A stretch of 8,303 nucleotides of DNA from positions 1 through 8,303 of the forward strand of contig CAYQCN010000025.1 in NCBI GenBank assembly GCA_964415975.1, read 5' to 3'. Shown here piece after piece: positions 1 to 5,361 of this stretch (the stretch's first letter is position 1; each line of letters opens with the position of its first letter). The position numbers were made by a program, and so were the translations under genes. The notes beneath the pieces are model-generated. The model was not told the DNA's origin, did no database searches, and worked only from the letters and a program-made list of their open reading frames with translations. Source of the DNA: CAYQCN01 sp964415975 (lineage in GTDB: Bacteria > Patescibacteriota > Saccharimonadia > QS-5-54-17).

Positions 1-28
1 CAGACTAGATGACTACTATGTACTCCTT

Positions 29-34
29 TATAAT
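29..34 (+). promoter_or_regulatory. Putative -10 box of tsaC, short-leader promoter
   Basis: A perfect TATAAT lies 11 bases before the tsaC ATG. A start about 7 bases after the box would give a leader of roughly 5 bases, too short for a Shine-Dalgarno site, and none is seen. No convincing -35 box is visible at the usual distance, so the call rests on the -10 box alone. Confidence 0.5.
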
Positions 35-45
35 TTGTTGCGCGT

Positions 46-633
46 ATGATAATAGATAGTCAACTCGCCAAAATAACTCTAGCAAAATCGAACGAGTCCG
101 AAATCGCTGGCAAGTTAATTAGTGGCGGCATCGGTGTCATGCCGACCGACACGATATATGGCCTAGTCGGTCGAGCCCAAGATAAGACAGTCGTTGAGCG
201 AATATATCGCATAAAAGGCCGAAGCCAAGAAAAACCATTAATTATTTTGATAAGTCAGAAAGAGCAAATATATGAGTTTGAAGTAGATCTCAGCCAAAAG
301 GCAATGAACAGCCTAGACTTGTACTGGCCCGGCCCTAACACCTTAATCCTGCCCTGTGCAAATGACGATTGGCGCTATCTTCATCGTGGCAAGTATTCAC
401 TCGCTTTTCGCTTACCCCAAGATGAATGGTTACGCTCTACCATTGATCTTGCCGGTCCATTGGTGGCACCAAGCGCCAACCCCCAGTCCAAACAGCCGGC
501 AGACTCAATAGTCCAAGCCTATAAATATTTTGGCGAAGAAGTAGATTTTTATGTAGACGGAGGCGACATAAGTGCCGAACCGTCACAAATTTTACGTTAT
601 GAAAATGGCAGCTTTGAAGTGATGCAGCGCTAA
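46..633 (+). CDS. tsaC: L-threonylcarbamoyladenylate synthase (TsaC/YrdC/Sua5 family)
   Basis: This cytoplasmic enzyme makes threonylcarbamoyl-AMP from threonine, bicarbonate and ATP. That is the first step of the t6A modification at A37 of tRNAs reading ANN codons; TsaD and partners then transfer the group. The 195-residue protein is a single YrdC domain of the short TsaC type, without the extra C-terminal Sua5 domain. Visible family motifs are PTDTIYGL (33-40), KGR followed by KP (57-64), WPGPNT (94-99), FRLP (121-124), APSAN (141-145), DGG (171-173) and EPS (178-180). The stretch after APSAN, usually SG-x-PSPT-like, reads PQSKQP here, a mild deviation. ATG at 46 fits the family N-terminus. 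The other t6A genes are not nearby, so it appears to stand alone. Function is secure from the motifs. Confidence 0.95.
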   Translation: MIIDSQLAKITLAKSNESEIAGKLISGGIGVMPTDTIYGLVGRAQDKTVVERIYRIKGRSQEKPLIILISQKEQIYEFEVDLSQKAMNSLDLYWPGPNTLILPCANDDWRYLHRGKYSLAFRLPQDEWLRSTIDLAGPLVAPSANPQSKQPADSIVQAYKYFGEEVDFYVDGGDISAEPSQILRYENGSFEVMQR

Positions 634-653
634 ACCGGAAAGTTTTATATAGA

Positions 654-682
654 TTGACAAAAGATTAAATATCTTTCAAAAT
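654..682 (+). promoter_or_regulatory. Upstream promoter candidate for the 48-residue gene
   Basis: A perfect TTGACA (654-659), a 17-base spacer and CAAAAT (677-682, four of six matches to TATAAT) form a sigma70-like promoter just after the tsaC stop. It would start transcription near 689, about 56 bases before the small membrane protein gene. Confidence 0.45.
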
Positions 683-697
683 AAGTAAGTCCGTACA

Positions 698-727
698 TTG
701 ACATAGTATTGCCTACAGGGTGATACA
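698..727 (+). promoter_or_regulatory. Second tandem promoter candidate (TTGACA) for the 48-residue gene
   Basis: A second perfect TTGACA (698-703) lies 44 bases after the first. Its -10 partner is poor: GATACA (722-727) at an 18-base spacer matches only three positions. The -35 is clear, but the promoter is less certain than the one upstream. Confidence 0.3.
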
Positions 728-744
728 CAACCAAGGGGAGATTT

Positions 745-891
745 ATGGATGCGCTACTAATCGTGGTTTCGCTAATCACTGTTGTGGCCATTGCGCTTTT
801 GCCAATAATGCATTGGGAAATGATGCGCAAGGCGCCTTGCGGTGACCCGGCAAAATTGGAGTATGAAATGATTGAAAATTTGAAGAAATAG
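745..891 (+). CDS. Small single-span membrane protein, unknown function (48 residues)
   Basis: A 48-codon frame opens at ATG 745 after a good Shine-Dalgarno stretch, AAGGGGAG (733-740), 4 bases before the start. It ends at TAG 889-891. The protein starts MDALLIVVSLITVVAIALLP: two residues, then one uninterrupted hydrophobic span (about 3-22). A short polar, charged tail with one Cys follows and ends in ENLKK. I do not recognise a family. The case for a real gene is the ribosome binding site, the clean membrane-span pattern and two TTGACA boxes upstream. Likely topology is a single helix with the tail in the cytoplasm, given basic residues after the span (MMRK). A perfect 13-base inverted repeat overlaps its stop codon. 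It could be a regulatory small membrane protein or a toxin-like peptide; nothing here decides that. Confidence 0.6.
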   Translation: MDALLIVVSLITVVAIALLPIMHWEMMRKAPCGDPAKLEYEMIENLKK

Positions 892-907
892 ATACTATTT
901 CTTCAAA
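879..907 (+). repeat. Perfect 13-bp inverted repeat overlapping the stop codon of the 48-residue gene
   Basis: TTTGAAGAAATAG (879-891) and CTATTTCTTCAAA (895-907) are exact reverse complements around a 3-base centre (ATA). The left arm carries the last codons and the TAG. The stem is AT-rich and no T-run follows on either strand, so it is not a classic rho-independent terminator. It may act as an RNA 3' end stabiliser, a weak terminator or a protein site. Confidence 0.6.
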
Positions 908-979
908 ACTGCTGTTAACGAACGCTCATTTTTTCTGGTCGTTACTTGCATAGATCTAACTTTTTAGATTTTTGATCTT

Positions 980-1016
980 GGACCTGCCTAGGTCCATGGT
1001 CAATGACTTAGACCTA
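980..1016 (+). repeat. Overlapping dyads GGACCT / AGGTCC / GACCTA
   Basis: GGACCT (980-985) is the exact complement of AGGTCC (990-995) around the 4-base loop GCCT. TAGGTC (989-994) is also the exact complement of GACCTA (1011-1016). The middle segment can pair with either side but not both. The site lies 116-152 bases before the 75-residue gene and ahead of its best promoter. It is therefore either a DNA operator or part of a longer leader RNA from an unseen upstream start. Confidence 0.45.
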
Positions 1017-1024
1017 CACTTCCG

Positions 1025-1051
1025 TTGCATTAAGCGAGTACTTGCTAATAT
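1025..1051 (+). promoter_or_regulatory. Extended -10 promoter candidate for the 75-residue gene
   Basis: TTGCAT (1025-1030), a 15-base spacer and an extended -10, TGC followed by TAATAT (1043-1051), form the best promoter in the 892-1131 gap. The spacer is short, which an extended -10 can tolerate. Transcription would start near 1058 and give a leader of about 74 bases. Confidence 0.4.
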
Positions 1052-1063
1052 GCAAGCCTTGCA
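1041..1063 (+). promoter_or_regulatory. Operator-like palindrome over the predicted -10 and start site
   Basis: TGCAAG (1051-1056), one central base and CTTGCA (1058-1063) form a perfect 13-bp palindrome. A further CTTGC (1041-1045) also pairs with GCAAG (1052-1056) across the TAATAT box. The symmetry sits exactly on the predicted -10 and transcription start, which is typical placement for a repressor site. The regulator is unknown. Confidence 0.4.
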
Positions 1064-1083
1064 CAGCCAAGAGATCTTACGTT

Positions 1084-1105
1084 CAAAACTACATACAAAG
1101 TTTTG
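1084..1105 (+). repeat. Leader hairpin before the 75-residue gene
   Basis: CAAAACT (1084-1090) and AGTTTTG (1099-1105) are exact complements around an 8-base loop. The hairpin ends 15 bases before AGGAGG, so it lies inside the predicted leader and leaves the ribosome binding site free. Confidence 0.4.
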
Positions 1106-1131
1106 CACAATAACTCTTATAGGAGGCAGTG

Positions 1132-1359
1132 ATGTTCAAAAAGGTTTATGTTGAAGTAATCGGAGTTATTCCTGAGCCTAGGTCTGAGTCTGATGTTCAG
1201 CTCCTCACAGCTACATTCGAGTTCTTGACCCCAAGTAGTCAAACTAGACTTAGCCGCGAGCAAATAGATAAGGCTATCAAGCAATGGAAGAATGTCTATC
1301 CCAATTGCCAGGTGCAGCAACTTACGGTCCATCAACTTCCCCCTAGCAACGCTGTCTGA
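1132..1359 (+). CDS. Hypothetical 75-residue soluble protein
   Basis: The ATG at 1132 has a perfect AGGAGG (1121-1126) at a 5-base spacing. A GTG three bases earlier is too close to that site, so ATG is preferred. The product begins MFKKVYVEVIGVIPEPRSES. It has a beta-like start, a stretch with alternating hydrophobics (TATFEFLT), a likely helix around residues 41-53 (SREQIDKAIKQWK) and a beta-like tail (CQVQQLTVHQLP). No membrane span or signal peptide is seen, and I recognise no family. The gene is flanked by an operator-like palindrome upstream and a hairpin/terminator beginning in its own stop codon, which supports an independently regulated transcript. Alternative small frames through this stretch on either strand lack a ribosome binding site. 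Confidence 0.6.
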   Translation: MFKKVYVEVIGVIPEPRSESDVQLLTATFEFLTPSSQTRLSREQIDKAIKQWKNVYPNCQVQQLTVHQLPPSNAV

Positions 1360-1378
1360 GTGCGGACAACCGCCTCAG
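1356..1378 (+). promoter_or_regulatory. Hairpin over the stop codon, competing with the terminator
   Basis: CTGAG and GCGG (1356-1360, 1362-1365) pair exactly with CCGC and CTCAG (1370-1378). This leaves one bulged T and an ACAA loop: nine base pairs, mostly G-C. The stem begins at the last codons of the 75-residue gene. Its 3' arm (CCGCCTCAG) includes most of the 5' arm of the following terminator, so both cannot form together. Confidence 0.5.
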
Positions 1379-1446
1379 GTTCAATCGCATTATAACGCTA
1401 AATTTGCGTTTAATTGTTGGTTGCTGCCTGAGGCTTTGCTATTTTT
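1372..1446 (+). terminator. Putative terminator of the 75-residue gene, nested stem
   Basis: GCCTCAGG (1372-1379) pairs perfectly with CCTGAGGC (1427-1434), and a U-rich tail follows (TTTGCTATTTTTAT). The 47-base interior forms its own hairpin: ATTA and AACGC (1389-1398) with GCGTT and TAAT (1406-1414), one bulge. The long loop is unusual for a simple intrinsic terminator. Confidence 0.5.
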
Positions 1447-1467
1447 ATCAATCATTAATGTTAGAAA

Positions 1468-1528
1468 AAGTGCATCCAAGCTAGAGTGTAATGCGCGAAT
1501 GACATGTACCATCTAGTTGAATGCACTT
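1468..1528. repeat. Long imperfect inverted repeat, terminator-like on the minus strand
   Basis: The left arm 1468-1485 and right arm 1512-1528 are complementary over 17 positions with one mismatch and one bulged G, around a 26-base loop. The outer eight pairs, AAGTGCAT and ATGCACTT, are exact. Read on the minus strand, the 3' arm runs straight into TTTTTCTAAC, the layout of a rho-independent terminator. On the plus strand no T-run follows. Confidence 0.5.
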
Positions 1529-1742
1529 ATATATTACGGATCGGTTAGATACTGCAACCATTTTTCGCTTACTCAATCGAAAAAAACTATCGGCTGTGAA
1601 TCCAAGAAAACTCATCGATCACATGGTGTTTAAAAGCCTGCACAGACTTGATGCTGTTTTTGACTCCCCAAAGCAGCTAACAGTGTCAGTTGCCACAAGG
1701 CGCAGCCTTTATTGGTGTATTGCTGATAGTCCAGAAGTATAA
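1521..1742 (+). CDS. Doubtful 73-codon frame
   Basis: The frame runs from ATG 1521 to TAA 1740-1742 and would encode a basic 73-residue protein beginning MHLYITDRLDTATIF. Against it: no Shine-Dalgarno sequence precedes the start, the ATG lies in the right arm of an inverted repeat, and no promoter is placed to make it leaderless. For it: the frame is open across most of an otherwise empty stretch, and its composition (many Arg, Leu, Asp, Val) is not obviously random. No family is recognised. It may be a chance frame or a decayed gene. Confidence 0.25.
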   Translation: MHLYITDRLDTATIFRLLNRKKLSAVNPRKLIDHMVFKSLHRLDAVFDSPKQLTVSVATRRSLYWCIADSPEV

Positions 1743-1800
1743 TTTGAACACAACTATGAAGGCAACATTTAGGTGTCTTACGTTGACTGTAGCGACGAAT

Positions 1801-2175
1801 CTACACCCACTCTCCACCTTGCCACATAATCAACTCTAGATCATCGGCTACATCATTCAGCATCGGCATTAGATAACCCCACAAGAAAGGATTGTTGTTG
1901 TTCTCGACAAATTCTTCTTCTGTTAGACAGAAGTAATCAAGTTCAGGTAGGTAGTCCATAATATGTTGTCCGTAGCTTGTAGCGCAGCGCAATGAATAGG
2001 CGCATTGGCGGTAGTAGTCGTCCATTGTGAAATTAGTTACTATCACCGGATTCGCATCTTCAAATCTTTTTTCAAAAATAATCAGTTCGAAGCCTGTGCT
2101 GCTTAGCATGGACTTCAATGCTCTTTTTGCCTCCCTATTCTTGATACTGACGTAGCTGGCGAGCGCGAATTGCAT
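1801..2175 (-). CDS. Hypothetical acidic 124-residue protein
   Basis: The product starts MQFALASYVSIKNREAKRAL and is soluble. A basic first third (residues 12-37) is followed by a strongly acidic, aromatic-rich remainder, including YLPELDYF, a run of four Asn (EFVENNNNP, 88-96) and a Trp-containing end (LIMWQGGEWV). No signal peptide, span or known catalytic motif is seen, and I do not recognise the family. The gene has its own strong promoter and a leader of about 45 bases; ATG 2175 is the natural start, though only GGG lies near it as a ribosome site. It follows another orphan acidic gene in the same direction across 131 bases. Size and charge would suit an inhibitor or immunity protein, but that is only a guess. 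Confidence 0.6.
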   Translation of the reverse strand: MQFALASYVSIKNREAKRALKSMLSSTGFELIIFEKRFEDANPVIVTNFTMDDYYRQCAYSLRCATSYGQHIMDYLPELDYFCLTEEEFVENNNNPFLWGYLMPMLNDVADDLELIMWQGGEWV

Positions 2176-2203
2176 TTTGAACCCGATCTGTATTAGGTGC
2201 TAC

Positions 2204-2219
2204 CATCGCGTCTGCGATG
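2204..2219 (-). promoter_or_regulatory. 5'-end hairpin or operator of the 124-residue gene
   Basis: CATCGC (2204-2209) and GCGATG (2214-2219) are exact complements around a 4-base loop. The dyad starts about two bases after the predicted transcription start near 2221. It could be a 5'-stabilising hairpin or a repressor site. Confidence 0.4.
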
Positions 2220-2227
2220 ACAGGTAT

Positions 2228-2256
2228 ACTATAAAATAATAGCTATATATCATCAA
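2228..2256 (-). promoter_or_regulatory. Strong sigma70-like promoter of the 124-residue gene
   Basis: On the minus strand TTGATG (2256-2251), exactly 17 bases and TATAGT (2233-2228) give four of six and five of six matches at ideal spacing. The predicted start is near 2221, about 45 bases before the ATG. Confidence 0.6.
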
Positions 2257-2306
2257 ATGACCAGCCAGTCCAAGCGGTAACAAATAGTCGATTTGTCAGC
2301 CGTACT

Positions 2307-2651
2307 TTAACTCATAAAGTAAGGTTTTCGATAATCGAATACATCTTTTTGGTAAGTATAATCTGCTAGAAATTTGTCATTTTTAAATTTATACTCAGTG
2401 ACGCTGTCATTTCTTAGCTCTGTGCCTGCAAAATCTTGCACTACATCTACCGCTTTGTTGAAGAGTTCCATTTTTTGACTTCGACTGTATGAGTTGATTT
2501 CATTGGCGGGTACAAAAAAATGAAATTCTTGTTCGACATCGTCTATGTTGGAGCGTAGAAAAATTCGGAAGCCGCAGTCGCCTTCAAATTCTCCGTTTCT
2601 GAGCATGATATCGTCATGCTCTGTCAATGATATGCTCCACGCGTTATCCAT
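2307..2651 (-). CDS. Hypothetical acidic 114-residue protein
   Basis: The product from ATG 2651 starts MDNAWSISLTEHDDIMLRNG. It is soluble, acidic and rich in Phe, Tyr and Asp. A beta-strand-like stretch (CGFRIFLRS) is followed by EQEFHFFVPA, a helix-like segment (MELFNKAVDVVQDFAG) and a Tyr-rich C-terminus ending RKPYFMS. I recognise no family. An in-frame TTG five codons upstream (2666) would lengthen the protein. I prefer ATG because a promoter places the transcript start at that codon and no Shine-Dalgarno site precedes either start. It lies downstream of the ATPase gene with a 54-base gap and no obvious terminator between, so readthrough from the pump gene is possible. Confidence 0.6.
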   Translation of the reverse strand: MDNAWSISLTEHDDIMLRNGEFEGDCGFRIFLRSNIDDVEQEFHFFVPANEINSYSRSQKMELFNKAVDVVQDFAGTELRNDSVTEYKFKNDKFLADYTYQKDVFDYRKPYFMS

Positions 2652-2656
2652 ATCAT

Positions 2657-2685
2657 ATAAAATCAACTTTTGCTCAATTAGTCAA
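2657..2685 (-). promoter_or_regulatory. Promoter placing the transcript start at the 114-residue gene's ATG
   Basis: On the minus strand TTGACT (2685-2680), 17 bases and TTTTAT (2662-2657, four of six) predict a start near 2650, at the ATG (2651). That would make the mRNA leaderless. A better-looking TATGAT lies slightly closer but would put the start inside the gene. Confidence 0.4.
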
Positions 2686-2705
2686 TAGCAGTGTTTAAGC
2701 TTAGT

Positions 2706-5219
2706 CTACCCGGCCTGTTTTTTGACAAATATCTTGTGCACTTCTCCGGCCAAAAGTACTACTACTGCACTTAAAGCGCCGGTGATAAATAAATCATTAA
2801 GCGCTACCGGCTCAAGGCTTAACGGCTCTTGCATCGGTCCAAAAAGCGCTAGCCACTGCAAGAAGGCAGCGATCAAGAGCCCGATATAAAAAGTCCAATT
2901 TACGGTTTTTAATCTTGTAAAAGCAGACTGCCATTCGCTTCTTGCTGTAAAGGCGTTGGCCCACTGCATAATCACTAATCCGCTAAATGCGATACTACGA
3001 GCGTACTCTTCAGAGTGACTATCGACGTAGATAATGAACAGTGCTAGTGTAGTGGCCGCCATGACTATAGCTACACTCACCATGCGCGATATGATGACCC
3101 TGCCTAGAATCGGCTGCTTGGGGTGCCTAGGTTTACGCTGCATTACATCTTGTTCGGCGGGCTCTAAGCCGAGGGGTATTACAAAAGCAGTGTCAGTAGC
3201 AAGGTTAATCCATAGTATCTGCACCGCCAGGACTGGCAGAGGTAAGCCAAGTATTAAAGCCGCTAGCATAGTCAAGGCTTCTCCGGCATTGGTAGTCAGT
3301 AAATAAAACAGCATACGACGAATGTTGTCGAATATTTTGCGTCCTTCTGCCAGGGCAGTCGTAATGCTGCTGAAATTATCGTCTAACAAAACAAAATCGC
3401 CCGAGTCCTTGGCTATTTGAGAGCCACTACCCATGGCAAAGCCTATGTGCGCATTTGATAGAGCCGGCACGTCATTGACTCCGTCTCCAGTCATAGCGGC
3501 GATATCGTGTTTTTTCAGCTCGGTGAGAATTCGGTGTTTTTGCTCTGGTATCACGCGGGCAAAGACGCGCGTATTGGCTACTGCTTGACTCAGTTGCTGT
3601 TCGTCCATACTGTCCATCTTGCGTGCGTCTAGGACTTGGTCTCTACTTTCGGCCAGTCCAAGCTGTTTCCCAATCTGATAGGCAGTCTCAGCATGGTCGC
3701 CGGTGATCATGCGCACCGTCACCCCGGCAGCTTGTGTGGCTTCAATAGAGGTGATGGCCTCTGCTCGGAGCTCATCAGCCACAGCCAAAAAGCCCAAAAA
3801 TTCAAACTTATCATCTGCTAGCTCTTCTAGGTCTTCTACGTCACGATCCTTTACCCTGCCTAAAGCTATCACTCGGTAACCTTGACCAGTCAGGCCTTCT
3901 AGAGCCTGGTTGGCTTCCTGTGCAAAACTGTTTGTCATGGAGGTGTGTTCTAGGATTTTTTCTGGCGAGCCTTTGAGATAGATGTCGCGCTGTCCGTCTA
4001 TCTCCCATATATTGCCACTTAGGGCTAGTTCTTGGACGAAGGGTAGGCTGCGGATGAGCTTGTACCGGCTCACATCTACATTGTGTTCGGCTACATATTC
4101 AGTAAAAGCCGTGTCGAGCGGATCGTGAGACACGCCCTCTCTTTGGTTGGTAGAGAGCTGCATAATTGCCGCAGTTTCATCTGCTGATGGCTTAGGTTCG
4201 GCTTGCCATATCTCTTGCACTCGTAGTTTGTTTTCAGTCAAAGTGCCTGTTTTATCACTAGCTACAGTAGTAATTAGCCCGATATTCTCAATAGCAGCCA
4301 TGTTTCGGACCAAGGCTTTACGTTGGGCCATACGGCGCATACCAAGTACCAGTATTACAGATATAGCGATTGGCAGACCTTCCGGTATGACTGATACAGA
4401 AATAGTCAACATAAATCGTAAGGCTTCTGCCATCTCTATTCCACGCCACATGCTCAACATAAATATTACGGCCGCAAATGCCACCACTATCGACACGATT
4501 TGTGATACCAGTTTGTCTATTTTTTCCTGGACCGGCGAACTCAGATCTGTCTGCTGGGACAGCACTGCAATCTGGCCAAACTCAGTGAAGTTGCCGGTGG
4601 CAAATACTACCGCTGTCACCTCGCCAGATACCAAGAATGAACCCTGGAAGATGACATTGTCGCGCTCATAAACCTGCTTTTCACCTTCTAATGCATTAGT
4701 TTGTTTGGCTACCGGCGCTGACTCACCCGTCAGTAAGGCTTCATCGCACCTAGCGTTGTCCGACAATATGACTCTTGCATCGGCCGGCACCTTGTCACCT
4801 TCATATAGGCGGATCACATCACCCGGCACTAGCTCCTCTGGTGGCAACTGCTTCGGCTGCCGGTCTCGCAACACCTCCACATAGGCAACATCTGTATCTT
4901 TGAGGCTTTTAAGTACACGCTCTGTAGACACCCTTTGCACGTAGTAGATAGCAGCACTAATGGCGATAATTGCGATAATGATATAGGCATCGAGTGTTTC
5001 TCCGGTGATGATGCTGACAGCCGCTGCGATACCAAGTATCAGCATAAAGACGCTACGAAACGGCTCGGTTATTTTATGCCAGAGCGACTCACCCTTTACG
5101 TCTAGCGCGTTTGGACCTACCTGATCGTATACATTTTTGGCTTGCTGAGTGGATAGCCCTTCTGGGCTGCTGCTAAGGTTGTCTAAAGCTTGGTCAGTAG
5201 TTTGTTGGTAATATTCCAT
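2706..5219 (-). CDS. P2-type cation-transporting ATPase, probably Ca2+
   Basis: An ATP-driven pump of the inner membrane, close to the SERCA/PMCA group, likely exporting Ca2+. Numbering is from TTG 5228; the chosen ATG (5219) is residue 4 and gives 837 residues. Order: cation-ATPase N-domain (about 5-45), TM1-2 (55-97), actuator domain with TGES (167-170), TM3-4 (245-295) with PEGLP (282-286), phosphorylation site DKTGTLT (Asp325), ATP-binding domain with KGSPE (419-423), MITGD (507-511), hinge TGDGVND (580-586), then six more spans to 830. Ion-site residues are visible: Glu283 in TM4, Asn647 and Glu650 in TM5, and Asn675, Thr678 and Asp679 in TM6. TM8 has Gln755 where SERCA has a Glu ligand. 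All catalytic motifs are intact and length is normal. Specificity is inferred; Mn2+ or another cation is possible. Confidence 0.93.
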   Translation of the reverse strand: MEYYQQTTDQALDNLSSSPEGLSTQQAKNVYDQVGPNALDVKGESLWHKITEPFRSVFMLILGIAAAVSIITGETLDAYIIIAIIAISAAIYYVQRVSTERVLKSLKDTDVAYVEVLRDRQPKQLPPEELVPGDVIRLYEGDKVPADARVILSDNARCDEALLTGESAPVAKQTNALEGEKQVYERDNVIFQGSFLVSGEVTAVVFATGNFTEFGQIAVLSQQTDLSSPVQEKIDKLVSQIVSIVVAFAAVIFMLSMWRGIEMAEALRFMLTISVSVIPEGLPIAISVILVLGMRRMAQRKALVRNMAAIENIGLITTVASDKTGTLTENKLRVQEIWQAEPKPSADETAAIMQLSTNQREGVSHDPLDTAFTEYVAEHNVDVSRYKLIRSLPFVQELALSGNIWEIDGQRDIYLKGSPEKILEHTSMTNSFAQEANQALEGLTGQGYRVIALGRVKDRDVEDLEELADDKFEFLGFLAVADELRAEAITSIEATQAAGVTVRMITGDHAETAYQIGKQLGLAESRDQVLDARKMDSMDEQQLSQAVANTRVFARVIPEQKHRILTELKKHDIAAMTGDGVNDVPALSNAHIGFAMGSGSQIAKDSGDFVLLDDNFSSITTALAEGRKIFDNIRRMLFYLLTTNAGEALTMLAALILGLPLPVLAVQILWINLATDTAFVIPLGLEPAEQDVMQRKPRHPKQPILGRVIISRMVSVAIVMAATTLALFIIYVDSHSEEYARSIAFSGLVIMQWANAFTARSEWQSAFTRLKTVNWTFYIGLLIAAFLQWLALFGPMQEPLSLEPVALNDLFITGALSAVVVLLAGEVHKIFVKKQAG

Positions 5220-5228
5220 ATTTAACAA

Positions 5229-5259
5229 ATGATAGGAGGCATCTAAGTCTCCATGTAAA
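5229..5259 (-). promoter_or_regulatory. Promoter candidate of the cation ATPase, short leader
   Basis: On the minus strand TTTACA (5259-5254) and TATCAT (5234-5229), each five of six, are separated by a long 19-base spacer. The start would fall near 5222, about three bases before ATG 5219, with no ribosome site needed. An alternative -10, TATAAA (5275-5270), lies further upstream and overlaps a plus-strand TATACT. Confidence 0.35.
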
Positions 5260-5326
5260 GAAGTCTGTGTTTATACTACACGAAATTTATGATAATGAAT
5301 ATGCTTTTTGCCTTTTTAGACCCCGT

Positions 5327-5355
5327 TTTCCAGTCGCTAATAAGCCAGTTATAAT
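5327..5355 (+). promoter_or_regulatory. Promoter giving a leaderless LssY_C mRNA
   Basis: TTTCCA (5327-5332, four of six), exactly 17 bases and a perfect TATAAT (5350-5355) precede the ATG at 5362 by only six bases. A standard start 7 bases after the box is the A of the ATG. No Shine-Dalgarno sequence is present. Confidence 0.65.
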
Positions 5356-5361
5356 CTAGCC

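Larger units (their letters stand above)
1360..1800. other. 441-bp stretch without a confident gene
   Basis: It begins with the hairpin/terminator of the 75-residue gene. Next comes a 61-base imperfect inverted repeat (1468-1528), then a doubtful 73-codon plus-strand frame (1521-1742). A small perfect hairpin, AAGGC-GCA-GCCTT (1697-1709), lies inside that frame. A minus-strand promoter-like pair, TTGCCT (1760-1765) and TATACT (1736-1741) with an 18-base spacer, would fire toward the inverted repeat. No tRNA-like T-arm, rRNA or mobile-element signature was found. Confidence 0.5.

Noticed and set aside
645..830. 61-codon minus-strand frame over the 48-residue gene
   Set aside because: No ribosome site or promoter; the plus-strand small gene in the same place has both.
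972..1154. 60-codon plus-strand frame through the leader into the 75-residue gene
   Set aside because: It begins at TTG with no ribosome site, crosses several dyads and overlaps the better-supported 75-residue start.
1117..1335. 72-codon minus-strand frame opposite the 75-residue gene
   Set aside because: No ribosome site; antisense to a frame with a perfect AGGAGG.
1372..1392. tRNA or tmRNA T-arm (GGTTCAATC at 1378)
   Set aside because: No complementary five-base stem around the loop, no acceptor stem and no CCA end.
1356..1446. Integron attC-like recombination site
   Set aside because: The nested stem suggested it, but the paired RYYYAAC / GTTRRRY core sites are absent.
4147..4671. 174-codon plus-strand frame inside the cation ATPase gene
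   Set aside because: Antisense shadow of a protein with all P-type ATPase motifs.
5289..5354. 21-codon plus-strand frame (MIMNMLFAFLDPVFQSLISQL-like product) just before the LssY_C gene
   Set aside because: TATACT lies 11 bases upstream, as for tsaC, but the peptide is too short to judge and its stop falls inside the LssY_C -10 box. Noted only as a possible leader peptide.
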